A DNA stretch of 64,000 bases from Lentisphaerae bacterium GWF2_50_93 (GCA_001804815.1 MHBI01000044.1:1-64000), one strand, 5' to 3'. Counted from the stretch's first letter, positions 35,498 to 44,586 are shown. The notes: generated from the sequence alone by a model not told the origin. Numbers and translations are program-made.

Positions 35498-36997
35498 ATG
35501 ATAAACAAACATATGGATGAATTCATGGGAGCCTATCCTCTGGAAGGACTCACCTTCGATGATGTTTCGCTCGTGACCCGCTATGCCGACTTCCTTCCCG
35601 CCGACGCTGACATCGCAACAAGGCTTTCCCGCAGGATAAACCTCAACATACCTTTCGTGAGCGCCGCCATGGACACGGTAACGGAAAGCAAAATGGCCAT
35701 AGCCATGGCGACACTTGGAGGAATCGGTGTCATACACAAGAACCTTGAGATCGAACGCCAGGCCGAAGAAGTCAGAAAAGTGAAGTCCTATCTCCACGGA
35801 CTCATCGAGGATCCTGTATGCTTCTATCCCGATCAGACAATCGCCCACATCATGAACATGAAGAAAAAGATGAAATACACTTTTTCAGGATTTCCGATCG
35901 TCGAAAAAAATGGAAAACTCGCCGGCATAATAACTGCTCGCGACATAAAATTCCTGACCGACTACAATGTGAAGATCCGCGACGTGATGTCAAAAAAACC
36001 CATCGCCGCCCCGGAATACACGACGCTGGACCAGGCTTTCAAGATAATGGTCAAGAACAAGGTGGGGAAGCTCCCGATCGCAAACTCAAAAGGCATCCTG
36101 ATCGGCCTATACAGTTTCCACGACGTCAAGGAACTCATTGAAAACACCACTCCAATATATAACCGCGACAAGGAACACAGGCTCAGAGTCGCCGCCTCCA
36201 TCGGCCCATATGACGAAGCCAGGATTGCAGCACTCGTCAAAAACCGTGTCGACGTGATTGTCATTGACACCGCGCACGGCCATTCGAAGGGCGTAATTGA
36301 AACAGTCAAAATCATCAAGAAGACATATGGCGACAAGGTCGACATCATTGCAGGAAACATAGCTACAGGCGAGGCCGCAAAGGCTCTTGCCGATGCAGGC
36401 GCCGACGCTGTCAAGGTCGGCATCGGCCCAGGCTCGATCTGCACGACCAGGGTTGTGACAGGCGTTGGAATACCGCAGCTTACGGCCATATACAATGTGA
36501 TAAAAGCAATCGGCACGGAAATTCCTATCATAGCGGACGGCGGAATCAAGCAGTCAGGCGATGTTGCAAAGGCAATTTCAATCGGCGCTTCAACCGTGAT
36601 GATGGGATCCGGACTCGCAGGAACAAATGAAAGTCCCGGCGAAAAAACCTGGCACCAGGGCAGAATGTATGTTGTCTACAGGGGCATGGGAAGCCTTGAG
36701 GCGATGAAGAAGGGCAAAGGCAGCAGGGAAAGATATGGACAGGCCGAAGTCGACAATGAAAACCAGCTTGTCCCGCAGGGAATAGAAGGTCTTGTCCTGT
36801 TCCGCGGCGAAGTCAAGGACGTGATCCATCAGTATGCTGGCGGTCTCAGATATGCCCTTGGATATTGCGGCGCGAAAACCATCTCGGAATTCCAGAAGAA
36901 GGCGCAGTTTGTCAGGATTACCGGGGCAGGACTCAGGGAAGCCCATCCACACGATGTCAAGATCCTGAAGGAAGCCCCGAACTACTACGCCGAATAA
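35498..36997 (+). CDS. guaB: IMP dehydrogenase
   Basis: GuaB oxidises IMP to XMP, the committed step of GMP synthesis. The 499-residue protein has '[20 protein letters not shown]' at the N-terminus and a CBS-domain pair (about 100-220). The catalytic loop '[20 protein letters not shown]' carries the active Cys near residue 314. The substrate loop '[20 protein letters not shown]' and '[19 protein letters not shown]' with the mobile flap follow. The TAA stop is the first codon of a perfect palindrome. Confidence 0.97.
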   Translation: MINKHMDEFMGAYPLEGLTFDDVSLVTRYADFLPADADIATRLSRRINLNIPFVSAAMDTVTESKMAIAMATLGGIGVIHKNLEIERQAEEVRKVKSYLHGLIEDPVCFYPDQTIAHIMNMKKKMKYTFSGFPIVEKNGKLAGIITARDIKFLTDYNVKIRDVMSKKPIAAPEYTTLDQAFKIMVKNKVGKLPIANSKGILIGLYSFHDVKELIENTTPIYNRDKEHRLRVAASIGPYDEARIAALVKNRVDVIVIDTAHGHSKGVIETVKIIKKTYGDKVDIIAGNIATGEAAKALADAGADAVKVGIGPGSICTTRVVTGVGIPQLTAIYNVIKAIGTEIPIIADGGIKQSGDVAKAISIGASTVMMGSGLAGTNESPGEKTWHQGRMYVVYRGMGSLEAMKKGKGSRERYGQAEVDNENQLVPQGIEGLVLFRGEVKDVIHQYAGGLRYALGYCGAKTISEFQKKAQFVRITGAGLREAHPHDVKILKEAPNYYAE

Positions 36998-37023
36998 ATA
37001 TTTTCAGGGGCTGAAAATATTTA
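36995..37023. terminator. Palindrome beginning at the guaB stop codon
   Basis: TAAATATTTTCAG (36995-37007) and CTGAAAATATTTA (37011-37023) pair perfectly around GGG. The first TAA is the guaB stop. Confidence 0.6.
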
Positions 37024-37080
37024 TAATTTAAGGCAATTGATGTTAAGAGCCCATTTCCCTGTGTCGGAAGTTCTCTTTTT

Positions 37081-37959
37081 TCACCGGCTCTCCGATTCAC
37101 CGGCTCTCCGATTCTCTTTTCCACTGTCGGCTCTCTTTTTCGCCTCCACCAGCAGCTCGGCCATGCCTTTTCCGCACTCTGAGCCTGCGGAATTCAATGA
37201 ATCCGCCAGCGATTCAAGAACGGCTGAATTGAAATTTTTACCTGTCGTCGTGCCGTAGAAATCAAGCATCTGCGAAAATTCATCGTCACTGAGATCCTTG
37301 TACGTGAACGCCACTGAAACAGGCAGAAGGGAACGGTAGCGGAGCAGCGCCTCCTTTTCCAGGATGTCCATGTCCGCCTGGAACTTCACATGGCTCGATT
37401 TCATGTTTTCCGGAAGACTGTCCTGCAAGGACGTCATCATCGCACGGAGAGGTTCGCATGCAATCTTCACGCTCATCTCCTCGGCTGAAGTCTCCTCCAG
37501 GAATTCCCTGACAAGATTTTTCCTTTTCTCATCCAAGGCGAGGGATTTTGGAATGAATTCCTCGAATCCCTTCGCACCTTCAGGTGTAAGCGACTTTCTT
37601 TCAATATCGGTGATCTTCTTCCCCAGAGGACTCGAAAGCCATTTTAAAATATCAGGAATGTCCTGCTGCTTTATCTTCCCGGCAAAAGACTTCCTGAAAA
37701 CAGAGAATATCTTCCCTTTTTCATAAGCCTTGTCAACAGTACCGACATATTTTTCAGAAGCCGCATCAGTGAGCCTGGAGGAGTATTTCTTCATGCCGGC
37801 AGAAGTAAGATCAGCAGTGGACTCGACCATTGGCTGGAGTCCTGAAACAACGACAAGCTCATCAATTCCTGCAGCGCTGGTTTCAGTCCCAGCATCCTGG
37901 GAAAAGAGAGCAGTGGAGGCAAAAATAAACAGAATGGTTATATAACGCAAGTTTTTCAT
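37081..37959 (-). CDS. Exported DUF2059-like protein
   Basis: The 292-residue protein has a signal peptide (about 1-20, 'ITILFIFASTALFSQDAG'). Two related helical blocks follow: 'FSVFRKSFAGKIKQQDIPDI' with 'LKWLSSPLGKKITDIERK', and 'VAFTYKDLSDDEFSQMLDFY' with 'TTTGKNFNSAVLESL'. The D/E-x-x-(I/L)-x-x-(M/L)-x-x-(F/W)-(Y/L)-x-(S/T)-P/T-x-G-K pattern is that of DUF2059. Its function is unknown; it is probably periplasmic. The last 14 residues (KENRRAGESESR) are encoded by a tandem 16-bp repeat that also contains the stop codon. It is downstream of mreB on the same strand. Confidence 0.7.
   Translation of the reverse strand: MKNLRYITILFIFASTALFSQDAGTETSAAGIDELVVVSGLQPMVESTADLTSAGMKKYSSRLTDAASEKYVGTVDKAYEKGKIFSVFRKSFAGKIKQQDIPDILKWLSSPLGKKITDIERKSLTPEGAKGFEEFIPKSLALDEKRKNLVREFLEETSAEEMSVKIACEPLRAMMTSLQDSLPENMKSSHVKFQADMDILEKEALLRYRSLLPVSVAFTYKDLSDDEFSQMLDFYGTTTGKNFNSAVLESLADSLNSAGSECGKGMAELLVEAKKRADSGKENRRAGESESR
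37082..37113. repeat. Tandem 16-bp repeat encoding the DUF2059-like C-terminus
   Basis: Two exact copies of CACCGGCTCTCCGATT (37082-37097 and 37098-37113). On the coding strand they give the ENRRAGESES-type tail. Related sequence (GAATCGGAGAATCGGCGAAC, near 4929-4975) encodes the similar UvrB tail. Confidence 0.8.
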
Positions 37960-37969
37960 TCTTCATTTG

Positions 37970-38005
37970 TAAATATTCGCTGGCCGATCGGCCAGCGAAT
38001 ATTTA
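37970..38005. terminator. 36-bp perfect palindrome downstream of mreB
   Basis: TAAATATTCGCTGGCCGA (37970-37987) followed directly by its exact complement TCGGCCAGCGAATATTTA (37988-38005). There is no spacer. It lies 3 bp beyond the mreB stop and upstream of the DUF2059-like gene on the same strand. Confidence 0.65.
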
Positions 38006-38008
38006 CCA

Positions 38009-39079
38009 TCAGTTGTTCGAACGGTAGCGCGAAGCTGAAACAGACAGAGCCCTTGTCATGGTCTCGAGTTCCTGAAGGACGACTCCAGTTCCGTTGGCAA
38101 CCGCCTTGGCGGGCTCCTCGGAAACGAATACAGGAAGACCTGTCTCTTCTGAAATCAGCCTGTCGAGACCTCGTAGCTGCGAACTTCCGCCTGCAAGCAT
38201 GATGCCGCGGTCAATGAGATCCGCAGCAAGCTCGGGAGGACAGCGTTCAAGCGTAACCCTGACAGCTTCAACGATGCTTGTGAGAGGTTCCTGGAGGGCC
38301 GCCCTCACTTCCTGCGAAGTTATCTTGATGGTCTTGGGGAGACCTGAAATGAGATCCCTTCCCTTGACTTCCATGGTTGACTCATCAGCCATAGGATATC
38401 CGCTTCCGATCTTGATCTTGATGTCTTCAGCTGTTCTCTCACCGATCATCAGGTTGTATACGCGTTTCATGTGCTGGGTTATTGCCGCATCCATTTCATC
38501 TCCAGCAACGCGGACGCTTCTGGATTCGACTATGCCTGAAAGGGAAATGATGGCGACTTCAGTCGTACCACCACCAATGTCGACGATCATGCTTCCTGAA
38601 GGTTCTGCTACAGGAAGACCAACTCCTATGGCTGCCGCCATGGGTTCCTCAATCAGATAGATGTCTCCGGCTCCGGCCCTCTGCGCGCTGTCCTTGACAG
38701 CCCTTGTCTCAACTTCAGTGATTCCAGAAGGAACAGCAATGAGGACATGGGGTGAAAGGATTCTCCTGCGTTTCGGAACGTACTGGCGGGCCTTCTGTAT
38801 GAAATATCTCAGCATCTCCTCGGTGATCTCGAAATCAGCGATGACACCATCCTTCATCGGACGTATCGCACGGATGTTTCCAGGAGTACGCCCAAGCATC
38901 CTCTTCGCCTCGGTTCCTACAGCAAGGACTTCCTTCGTCCCCTCCATTATGGCGACAACTGAAGGTTCGCACAGGACAATACCTTTATCGCGGACAAAGA
39001 CCAGGCAGGTGGCCGTCCCAAGGTCGATTCCAATATCGGTGGAAAACATTCTGGATATTTTTTGATAGAACATCAGCAA
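38009..39079 (-). CDS. mreB: Rod shape-determining protein MreB
   Basis: MreB is the bacterial actin that organises cell-wall synthesis at the inner membrane. The 356-residue protein has the actin-fold phosphate-1 motif 'DIGIDLGTATCLVF', 'MKDGVIADFEITEEMLRYFI', the phosphate-2 motif 'GSMIVDIGGGTTEVAIISLS' and 'GIMLAGGSSQLRGLDRLISE'. An in-frame Met 10 residues downstream of the first ('MFSTDIGI') could be the true start. mreC/mreD are not adjacent. A 36-bp perfect palindrome follows the gene. Confidence 0.97.
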   Translation of the reverse strand: MLMFYQKISRMFSTDIGIDLGTATCLVFVRDKGIVLCEPSVVAIMEGTKEVLAVGTEAKRMLGRTPGNIRAIRPMKDGVIADFEITEEMLRYFIQKARQYVPKRRRILSPHVLIAVPSGITEVETRAVKDSAQRAGAGDIYLIEEPMAAAIGVGLPVAEPSGSMIVDIGGGTTEVAIISLSGIVESRSVRVAGDEMDAAITQHMKRVYNLMIGERTAEDIKIKIGSGYPMADESTMEVKGRDLISGLPKTIKITSQEVRAALQEPLTSIVEAVRVTLERCPPELAADLIDRGIMLAGGSSQLRGLDRLISEETGLPVFVSEEPAKAVANGTGVVLQELETMTRALSVSASRYRSNN

Positions 39080-39168
39080 TTCCCTTCAATTCCCATTATA
39101 AAATTTCCCCAAATAAAGACTTGGCGCGTAATTTAATTCATAACACGCGGAACATCAAGCTGAAATGG

Positions 39169-39204
39169 TAAATATTCACCGAACCAAGTTTCAGTGAATA
39201 TTTA
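39169..39204. terminator. Palindrome downstream of lysA
   Basis: TAAATATTCAC (39169-39179) and GTGAATATTTA (39194-39204), 11-bp perfect arms, 8 bp beyond the lysA stop. The core resembles the ruvX palindrome (ATATTCACTGG). Confidence 0.55.
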
Positions 39205-39211
39205 CATGCTG

Positions 39212-40480
39212 TCACTTCTTTAGATATGCCGGCACGGTAGTGTTCCGGATCATATCCTCGAACTCCTCACGGCTGCGGATGAGAAAATGCTTCTTTCCGC
39301 TGACAAGGACTTCGGCGGGACGAAGACGGCCGTTGTACTGGTAGCTCATCGCGAAACCATAGGCTCCGGCATTCTCGACGACTACAATGTCCCCCTCCCT
39401 GATCGAAGCAGGAAGTTCGCGTTCCTTCACCCAGAAATCGGTGTTCTCGCAGAGCTGTCCGCAAAGACCCACCTTCTCCCTTTTGGCATTCTCCTTGCCG
39501 TCAACGTAGATGTGATGGTATGCACCATACATTGCGGGACGAGCCAGGGTGTTCATGCCGATATCGGTACCGATGATCTTCTTGTATGACTTCTTGATCG
39601 CATGGACTTTGCCGACTATCCATGCGGCGTTGCCGACGAAATATCGCGCAGGCTCCATCATGAGGCGTGGCGGCTTGAGTCCGTACTGGCTGACCTTCGC
39701 CTTGAATGCCGTTGCAACCTGCTTCGCGGCTTCCTCTATGTCCAATCCCTGTTCGCCAGGACGGTACGGTATCCCGAGCCCTCCTCCGAGATCTATGAAT
39801 TCAAAATGTATCTTGAGCTCCTTGCCGACCTTGCCGATGATGTCCATCATGAGATTGGTGATGAACGAGAAATATTCCGGCTCGGTGATGCACGAACCCG
39901 GCATCATGTGCGCACCGAAACGTGTGATTCCAGCCTTCTTCGCGGCACGGTATGCTTCCATCACCTGGTCGGGATGCACCCCGAACTTGGCGTTGGGCCC
40001 TGCATTCGTAACGAATTCGCCGACATTGCTCTTTCCGTATCCGGGATTGACTCTGAATGAAAGTATCTTCGGCTTGCCGAACTTCAGGATGCGCGGAAGC
40101 AGTGAGGGATCATCGAGATTGAATATCACTCCGCTCTTGAGCCCGCGCTTTATGTCGTCGTCCGACAGGAAATTACCGCTGAACATCACGTCTTCTCCGC
40201 TGAGCCCTACGCTCTTCGCGAGCAGGATCTCGTTCACGCTTGCAGCATCGATGCCGGCGCCCTCCTGGCGCAGTATGTTCACGATCGCAGGATTGTTGCA
40301 GGCCTTCACGGCGTAGAAGAACCTGAAATCGGGATAGTATTTCGAGAACGCTCCGAGCGCCCTGCGGTAGTTCTCCCTGATCTTGTTCTCGTCATAGACG
40401 TATGTAGGAGTCCCGTACTTCTCAGCTATCGTGCTGACCGGCACATCACCGATGAATATCTTATTCTTCTTGATTTGCAT
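39212..40480 (-). CDS. lysA: Diaminopimelate decarboxylase
   Basis: LysA removes CO2 from meso-diaminopimelate to give lysine. The 422-residue fold-III PLP enzyme has the PLP lysine in 'FRFFYAVKACNNPAIVNILR' near residue 56, 'GAGIDAASVNEILLAKSVG', 'FEFIDLGGGLGIPYRPGEQG' near 225-245, and the C-terminal 'VGLCGQLCENTDFWVKER' and 'VVENAGAYGFAMSYQYNGR'. These are the family's substrate and PLP phosphate sites. A palindrome lies just upstream of its ribosome binding site. Confidence 0.96.
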   Translation of the reverse strand: MQIKKNKIFIGDVPVSTIAEKYGTPTYVYDENKIRENYRRALGAFSKYYPDFRFFYAVKACNNPAIVNILRQEGAGIDAASVNEILLAKSVGLSGEDVMFSGNFLSDDDIKRGLKSGVIFNLDDPSLLPRILKFGKPKILSFRVNPGYGKSNVGEFVTNAGPNAKFGVHPDQVMEAYRAAKKAGITRFGAHMMPGSCITEPEYFSFITNLMMDIIGKVGKELKIHFEFIDLGGGLGIPYRPGEQGLDIEEAAKQVATAFKAKVSQYGLKPPRLMMEPARYFVGNAAWIVGKVHAIKKSYKKIIGTDIGMNTLARPAMYGAYHHIYVDGKENAKREKVGLCGQLCENTDFWVKERELPASIREGDIVVVENAGAYGFAMSYQYNGRLRPAEVLVSGKKHFLIRSREEFEDMIRNTTVPAYLKK

Positions 40481-40494
40481 TTTTTTCTCCTTTT

Positions 40495-40523
40495 ATATTT
40501 TTTTTGACACGTCAAAAAAATAT
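40495..40523. promoter_or_regulatory. Leader palindrome upstream of lysA
   Basis: ATATTTTTTTTGAC and GTCAAAAAAATAT pair with one unpaired base (40495-40523), about 15 bp upstream of the lysA ATG on the minus strand. The GGAG ribosome binding site lies between hairpin and start. Confidence 0.45.
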
Positions 40524-41109
40524 GGGCGGATAAGATAGCATGGATTCACTCCGGGACAAATTTGCAGGAAGTTTATTAACTGCACCACTTATGCCGCCAT
40601 CCTGCGGAGGCTCCGATTGTTTTTATTTATCATTTGTCCCCACGCTTCCCGGCTTCGCAAAGCTACGCCGTGGTAGACGCATGGGGCTAAAATATTTCGC
40701 CCGCTACGCGGACTTCCTCGAAAATTTCTTGGATTTAAGCCCTCGCAGAGGGTGGCATATTGTAGCCACATGGCGTAAGCCTGTGGAAAAGGTAATCTAA
40801 AAAATACAGTTAAGCCTCCGCAGGACGGCGACATAAATATCATGGAAAAATCCTGAACCCGATTGTCGGGCTGAAGCCCAGCATACTTCCAAGCACAAAC
40901 AGCCTCATTTTTTCCAGCATGACGATTACGGAGCATTTCGTTTGCAGTAGCGCATGTTTGCGCGTAGTAGGTACGTGCTTTAGCATGTACCATCTTTGTT
41001 TCCAGGAATGGGACAGGCTAAAGCCCGTCCCTACTTTAAGAACGCGCAAACATGCGCTACTACGAACAATTTCTCTAAGTCCGGCAATCTCGGGAGAAGG
41101 AGCGGATGG
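40524..41109. repeat. Gene-free region of nested inverted repeats between lysA and nth
   Basis: About 590 bp without a credible gene. GCCGCCATCCTGCGGAGGCT (about 40589-40610) faces AGCCTCCGCAGGACGGCG (about 40813-40831). A second element has perfect 19-bp arms GTAGCGCATGTTTGCGCGT (40947-40965) and ACGCGCAAACATGCGCTAC (41042-41060). It encloses GGTACGTGCTTTAGCATGTACC (40970-40991) and GGGACAGGCTAAAGCCCGTCCC (41010-41031). The open frames here are by-products of this repeat DNA. Confidence 0.65.
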
Positions 41110-41754
41110 TTAAATCCTCTTCTCGCAGAATTTGCGGATTTCGCAGTTTTCGCAGTCGGGTTTCCGCGCCCGGCACCTGGCGCGCCCGTGCGAGATCAGC
41201 AGCTGCGAGAACGAACACCAGTATTCATCCGGAAGGTGCCTGTCGATGATCATCTCGATCTTCACAGGATTTTCCATTTTTACGAATCCGATCCTGTTTG
41301 TCAGACGCTGGACATGGGTGTCGACAGGAAATCCCGGACGGTTGAAGGCATGGCATAGCAGGACGTTCGCAGTCTTGCGCCCTATTCCTGGAAGTGTCAC
41401 CAGCTTTTCCATCTCTGAAGGAAGTTTTCCTCCAAACTCCTTCATGATCTTTTTGCAGGCATTGATGATGTTCTTTGATTTTGCGCGGAAAAGCCCGATG
41501 GACTTGATGTCCTTCTGCAGCTCCTTGATGTCTGCCTCGGCAAAATCCCTGACGTTCCGGTACTTTTTGAAAAGCCCGGGAGAAACCCTGTTCACATTGG
41601 CATCGGTGCATTGCGCGGAAAGGATCGCGCTGACCATCAGCTGGAGAGGGTCCTCATGCCTGAGGAAGCATTCCTGGACCCCATAGGTATCCTCGAGGAT
41701 CCGGTAAATGTCCAGCAGCCAGTCTTTCAAAGGTGTTTTCGTTTTTGAACTCAT
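41110..41754 (-). CDS. nth: Endonuclease III
   Basis: Nth is a base-excision-repair glycosylase/AP lyase for oxidised pyrimidines. The 214-residue form starts at 41754 (MSSKTKTPLKD). It has 'MVSAILSAQCTDANVNRVSP', the helix-hairpin-helix 'LVTLPGIGRKTANVLLCHAF' with the catalytic Lys near residue 122, the catalytic Asp in 'GFPVDTHVQRL', and the Fe-S ligands 'CRARKPDCENCEIRKFC' (C-x6-C-x2-C-x5-C). An upstream in-frame Met would add 12 atypical residues. It borders the repeat-rich region at its 3' end. Confidence 0.96.
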   Translation of the reverse strand: MSSKTKTPLKDWLLDIYRILEDTYGVQECFLRHEDPLQLMVSAILSAQCTDANVNRVSPGLFKKYRNVRDFAEADIKELQKDIKSIGLFRAKSKNIINACKKIMKEFGGKLPSEMEKLVTLPGIGRKTANVLLCHAFNRPGFPVDTHVQRLTNRIGFVKMENPVKIEMIIDRHLPDEYWCSFSQLLISHGRARCRARKPDCENCEIRKFCEKRI

Positions 41755-41919
41755 GGATCTCAACAATAGCAATGAAAATTGCGTATGCAAATTTTATATT
41801 CACTTGCATAAATACTTGATATAGGATTGCAATATGATGAAAAATATCCCCATCAGCGCTTGACTTTGTCAGAATATATGTTACTTATATATAACACTAA
41901 ACCATTTAATGATGTATTT

Positions 41920-42267
41920 ATGAAACATAATACCAAAGGTTCAAAGGAGTCACTGCCACCGGAACTGAGGATCGGACTGGCGAAACTCGGCGAGAACATA
42001 AGAACCGCAAGAAAAAGACGTCAGTGGACAATCCAGGAGATGGCCTCGCGGATGTTTGTGATCCGTCAGACTCTTTCCCGCCTTGAACGTGGAGATGCAG
42101 GAGCAACCCTTTCCGTGCTGGTTTCCGCGCTCTGGATTCTCGGACTGGAAAAACAACTCTTCCAGTTGGCGGCACCAGAAAATGACAAGGTTGGAATCTT
42201 CCTCGAGAAAAAACATCAGCCGGAACGCGTGCGCAAGCCAAGCTTCCGGGAAAAAGCGGACTTCTGA
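41920..42267 (+). CDS. hipB: HipB-like Xre antitoxin
   Basis: ATG 41920 is preferred over the upstream start in an A+T-rich leader. The 115-residue protein has a helix-turn-helix ('LGENIRTARKRRQWTIQEMA', 'RMFVIRQTLSRLERGDAGAT', 'LSVLVSALWILGLEKQLFQL'). It is the DNA-binding antitoxin partner of the HipA kinase encoded 3 bp downstream. The C-terminal 'RVRKPSFREKADF' is Lys/Arg-rich, as in long HipB relatives. It likely represses its own promoter. Confidence 0.85.
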   Translation: MKHNTKGSKESLPPELRIGLAKLGENIRTARKRRQWTIQEMASRMFVIRQTLSRLERGDAGATLSVLVSALWILGLEKQLFQLAAPENDKVGIFLEKKHQPERVRKPSFREKADF

Positions 42268-42270
42268 AAT

Positions 42271-43485
42271 ATGGCCTTAAAGGAAATAATCGTATTCATC
42301 TACCTGCCCAATGAATCGACTGCCGTTCCGGCAGGCGTATTCTCCCACGATTCCGATTCGGGGGTGGGGACCTTTGTCTATGGACGCCGCTACCAGGAAC
42401 GCTCCAACGCAATGGCCGTGGATCCAGTCTTCCTTCCTCTTGGCATCGATCCGGCCCCGGTGACAACGAACGGTGGACTCTACGGGACATTCCGAGACGC
42501 CTCTCCTGACTACTGGGGCAGGCTTGTCATCGCCTCAGAACTCAATACCGCTCCGGAGACCATTTCCGAGACGGACTTCCTGCTGGCAGGCAACGCCACC
42601 CGCACAGGCAACCTCGCCTTCCGCCTGAGCCCGGACTCTCCGGAGCCGAAACTTGCGCCCCCGCATTTCAACCAGCTTTCGGACATTCTCGAAGCCTCCG
42701 AAGATATTGAGTCCGGCAGGCCTGCCGAATCGCATATCCTGCATCTGCTCCGGCAGGGAAGCAGCATGGGCGGCGCACGGCCGAAATGCACGGTGGTATG
42801 GAAAAACTCGTTGTGGATTGCCAAATTTCCGTCAAAGGGCGACACCATCAACATTCCCCGGATCGAGTACGCTACGATGAAACTCGCCCAGACCTGCGGA
42901 ATTGAAATACCCGAAGTGAAAATTGTCCCTGCTTCGGGAAAGGACATCTACCTGATCCGACGTTTCGACCGGGGAGGGATTTCGGGCGGCTGGCTGCGGC
43001 AAGGCTTCATCAGCAGTCTTTCCCTGATGCGGCAGGACGAACGCGACCGCCTTGACTGGAGCTATACGGCAATCGCCTCCGTCATGCGCCAACATTGCCC
43101 CGCTTCCGACATCCAGCAGTTTTTCCGCAGGATGGTCTTCAATATTTTGGTGCGGAACACCGACGATCATCCCCGGAACCACGGGTTCCTGACAATCGAA
43201 AACGGCCTCCGCCTTTCTCCAGCCTACGACATTGTCCCGAGCTTCGTCCAGCATGGAGTAAGCACCGAATTCAGTCTTGCAATGTCCGTCGGGGAACGCG
43301 GAAGAGAAGCGACCATTGATAATGCCCTGACTCTCTGCGGACAGTTCGGGCTCTCGCGCCAGAACGCCCAGGCGACAATAAATGAGATGCTCAAGAAAAC
43401 TGCAAAATGGCGGAAACATTTTTCTGACTGCGACGTTCTGGAAAAGGAAATCAAACTGCTCGAACCGTCGTTCAGCAGATTGTAG
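42271..43485 (+). CDS. hipA: HipA-family Ser/Thr kinase toxin
   Basis: The 404-residue protein has an N-terminal HipA_N-like barrel ('VPAGVFSHDSDSGVGTFVYG') and a kinase core. Its parts are 'GSSMGGARPKCTVVWKNSLW' (Gly-rich P-loop-like segment), 'WIAKFPSKGDT' with the ATP Lys, the catalytic 'LVRNTDDHPRNHGFL' (N-T-D-x-H-x-x-N) near residue 296 and the metal motif 'LSPAYDIVPSF'. HipA kinases phosphorylate tRNA synthetases or other targets and cause persistence. All catalytic residues appear intact. It forms an operon with hipB. Confidence 0.92.
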   Translation: MALKEIIVFIYLPNESTAVPAGVFSHDSDSGVGTFVYGRRYQERSNAMAVDPVFLPLGIDPAPVTTNGGLYGTFRDASPDYWGRLVIASELNTAPETISETDFLLAGNATRTGNLAFRLSPDSPEPKLAPPHFNQLSDILEASEDIESGRPAESHILHLLRQGSSMGGARPKCTVVWKNSLWIAKFPSKGDTINIPRIEYATMKLAQTCGIEIPEVKIVPASGKDIYLIRRFDRGGISGGWLRQGFISSLSLMRQDERDRLDWSYTAIASVMRQHCPASDIQQFFRRMVFNILVRNTDDHPRNHGFLTIENGLRLSPAYDIVPSFVQHGVSTEFSLAMSVGERGREATIDNALTLCGQFGLSRQNAQATINEMLKKTAKWRKHFSDCDVLEKEIKLLEPSFSRL

Positions 43486-43737
43486 CCTGCAGATACAAAC
43501 AGGTTACGAGACGACTAGTACTTCCATAACCAGATCCGGGTCCTGATATTGGGGGCTGGAACCTTGATTTCAGTGCCTGTTGTGGTCTATTTTACGTGCA
43601 TCTGGTGATTTACCATAAGCCTTATATACATATGATGACATGCTTGAGGCTAAATCCGCAGCGGGAGTTGCATAATTGCAATTTCGAACCCCTGCTTATG
43701 GAGAACCGAATAATAAGAAGTTAAATGGAGAATAATT
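43486..43737. other. Gene-free stretch after hipA
   Basis: About 250 bp with no recognised gene or strong structure. Together with 43907-44040, which holds the hairpin GGCAACC-AAGCTTCGCC-GGTTGCC near 43929-43952, it separates hipBA from the parDE-like module. Confidence 0.4.
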
Positions 43738-43906
43738 ATGAAATGTTTCAAGCACAAAACCGATGCTGTTGCCTTATGCATGAATTGTGGAATTTGTCGC
43801 AAAAAGAACTAGCCTTTTTATAGTTTTATTTCTACTGTTGACCGGCTTAATTTTTGTTATTAGCGGAATCATGATTCGCAAATTAGCAAAAAAAGAAAAC
43901 CAATAG
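43738..43906 (+). pseudogene. Frameshifted small zinc-ribbon plus membrane-helix gene
   Basis: ATG 43738 follows TTAAATGGAGAATAATT with GGAG spaced normally. Frame 1 gives MKCFKHKTDAVALCMNCGIC then stops at 43810-43812. After the A5 run at 43801-43805 the +1 frame continues without interruption as RTSLFIVLFLLLTGLIFVIS plus GIMIRKLAKKENQ, ending at 43904-43906. Together they make a CxxH...CxxC B-box-like zinc site joined to one transmembrane helix with a positive tail, a common small-protein architecture. One base change (or +1 frameshifting) at the homopolymer would restore a 55-residue protein. Sequencing error is possible. Confidence 0.5.
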
Positions 43907-44040
43907 GCATTTAACCAGGCGGCTTCTGGCAACCAAGCTTCGCCGGTTGCCAGAGCCTGAGACGTTCGCAAAGACCAGATTAATCTTGTAAGTAGGAATA
44001 TATAAAGCTATATTCATCCTTAGAATAATCGGAGGTATTT

Positions 44041-44259
44041 ATGATTGCCGCTCTACCCTTGAAAAAGATGAGCATACAAGAAAAAATTTCCACCATGGAA
44101 TACATATGGGACGACTTATGCAAAAATGCAGGCGACATTACCTCTCCGGAATGGCACAAGGACATCCTGGATGACAGGGAAAAAACACTGAAAGCCCGAA
44201 CTGATTCATTTGTCGACTGGGAAGATGCCAAGCGCAAAATCAGGAAAAACATCAAGTGA
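44041..44259 (+). CDS. Addiction-module antitoxin (TIGR02574-like)
   Basis: The 72-residue acidic/helical protein shows the 'M-S-x-x-E-K-(I/L)-x-x-M-E-x-(I/L)-W-x-D-L' signature ('MSIQEKISTMEYIWDDLC') and a C-terminal 'DWEDAKRKIRKNIK'. This matches putative addiction module components partnered with ParE/RelE toxins. GGAGGT precedes the ATG closely. Its TGA stop overlaps the GTG start of the toxin (44256-44259), so translation is coupled. A same-length paralogue lies at 53576-53794 without a toxin. Confidence 0.85.
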   Translation: MIAALPLKKMSIQEKISTMEYIWDDLCKNAGDITSPEWHKDILDDREKTLKARTDSFVDWEDAKRKIRKNIK

Positions 44260-44564
44260 AAGTCAAGATACTGGGGGCGGCAAGCCAGGACTTGCTGGAT
44301 GGATATAATTTTTACGAGAAGCAGGACAAAGGGCTTGGCTCATATTACCTTGATTCACTCTTTTCAGATATAGACTCCCTGTTGATCTACGCCGGCATAC
44401 ACCCTCAATTCCATGCACAATACCATCGTATGCTTTCCAAACGCTTTCCATTTTCAATATATTATCGAATCGAGGAAAGCGAAATACTCATCTACGCAGT
44501 CCTTGACTGCAGAAGGAGTCCTGCCTGGATAAGAAATAGATTGTCAGGCGAACAAATTGATTGA
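44256..44564 (+). CDS. ParE/RelE-family toxin
   Basis: GTG 44256 overlaps the antitoxin stop. The 102-residue product has the ParE-type pattern: 'KILGAASQDLLDGYNFYEKQ', 'LGSYYLDSLFSDIDSLLIYA', 'RMLSKRFPFSIYYRIEESEI' and a terminal 'IYAVLDCRRSPAWI'. This fits toxins that poison gyrase or cleave mRNA; the true target is not resolved. The tail runs 8 bp into the leader of the downstream URO-D family gene. Confidence 0.86.
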   Translation: MKVKILGAASQDLLDGYNFYEKQDKGLGSYYLDSLFSDIDSLLIYAGIHPQFHAQYHRMLSKRFPFSIYYRIEESEILIYAVLDCRRSPAWIRNRLSGEQID

Positions 44565-44586
44565 CCGAGTCAGAAAGGTTAACAGC

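Noticed and set aside
40589..40993. A 134-residue minus-strand frame between lysA and nth
   Set aside because: It lies within nested inverted repeats and shows no protein-like features; the residues mirror the palindromes.
40947..41060. Possible CRISPR repeats
   Set aside because: Repeats are inverted rather than regularly spaced direct repeats, with no unique spacers of constant length.
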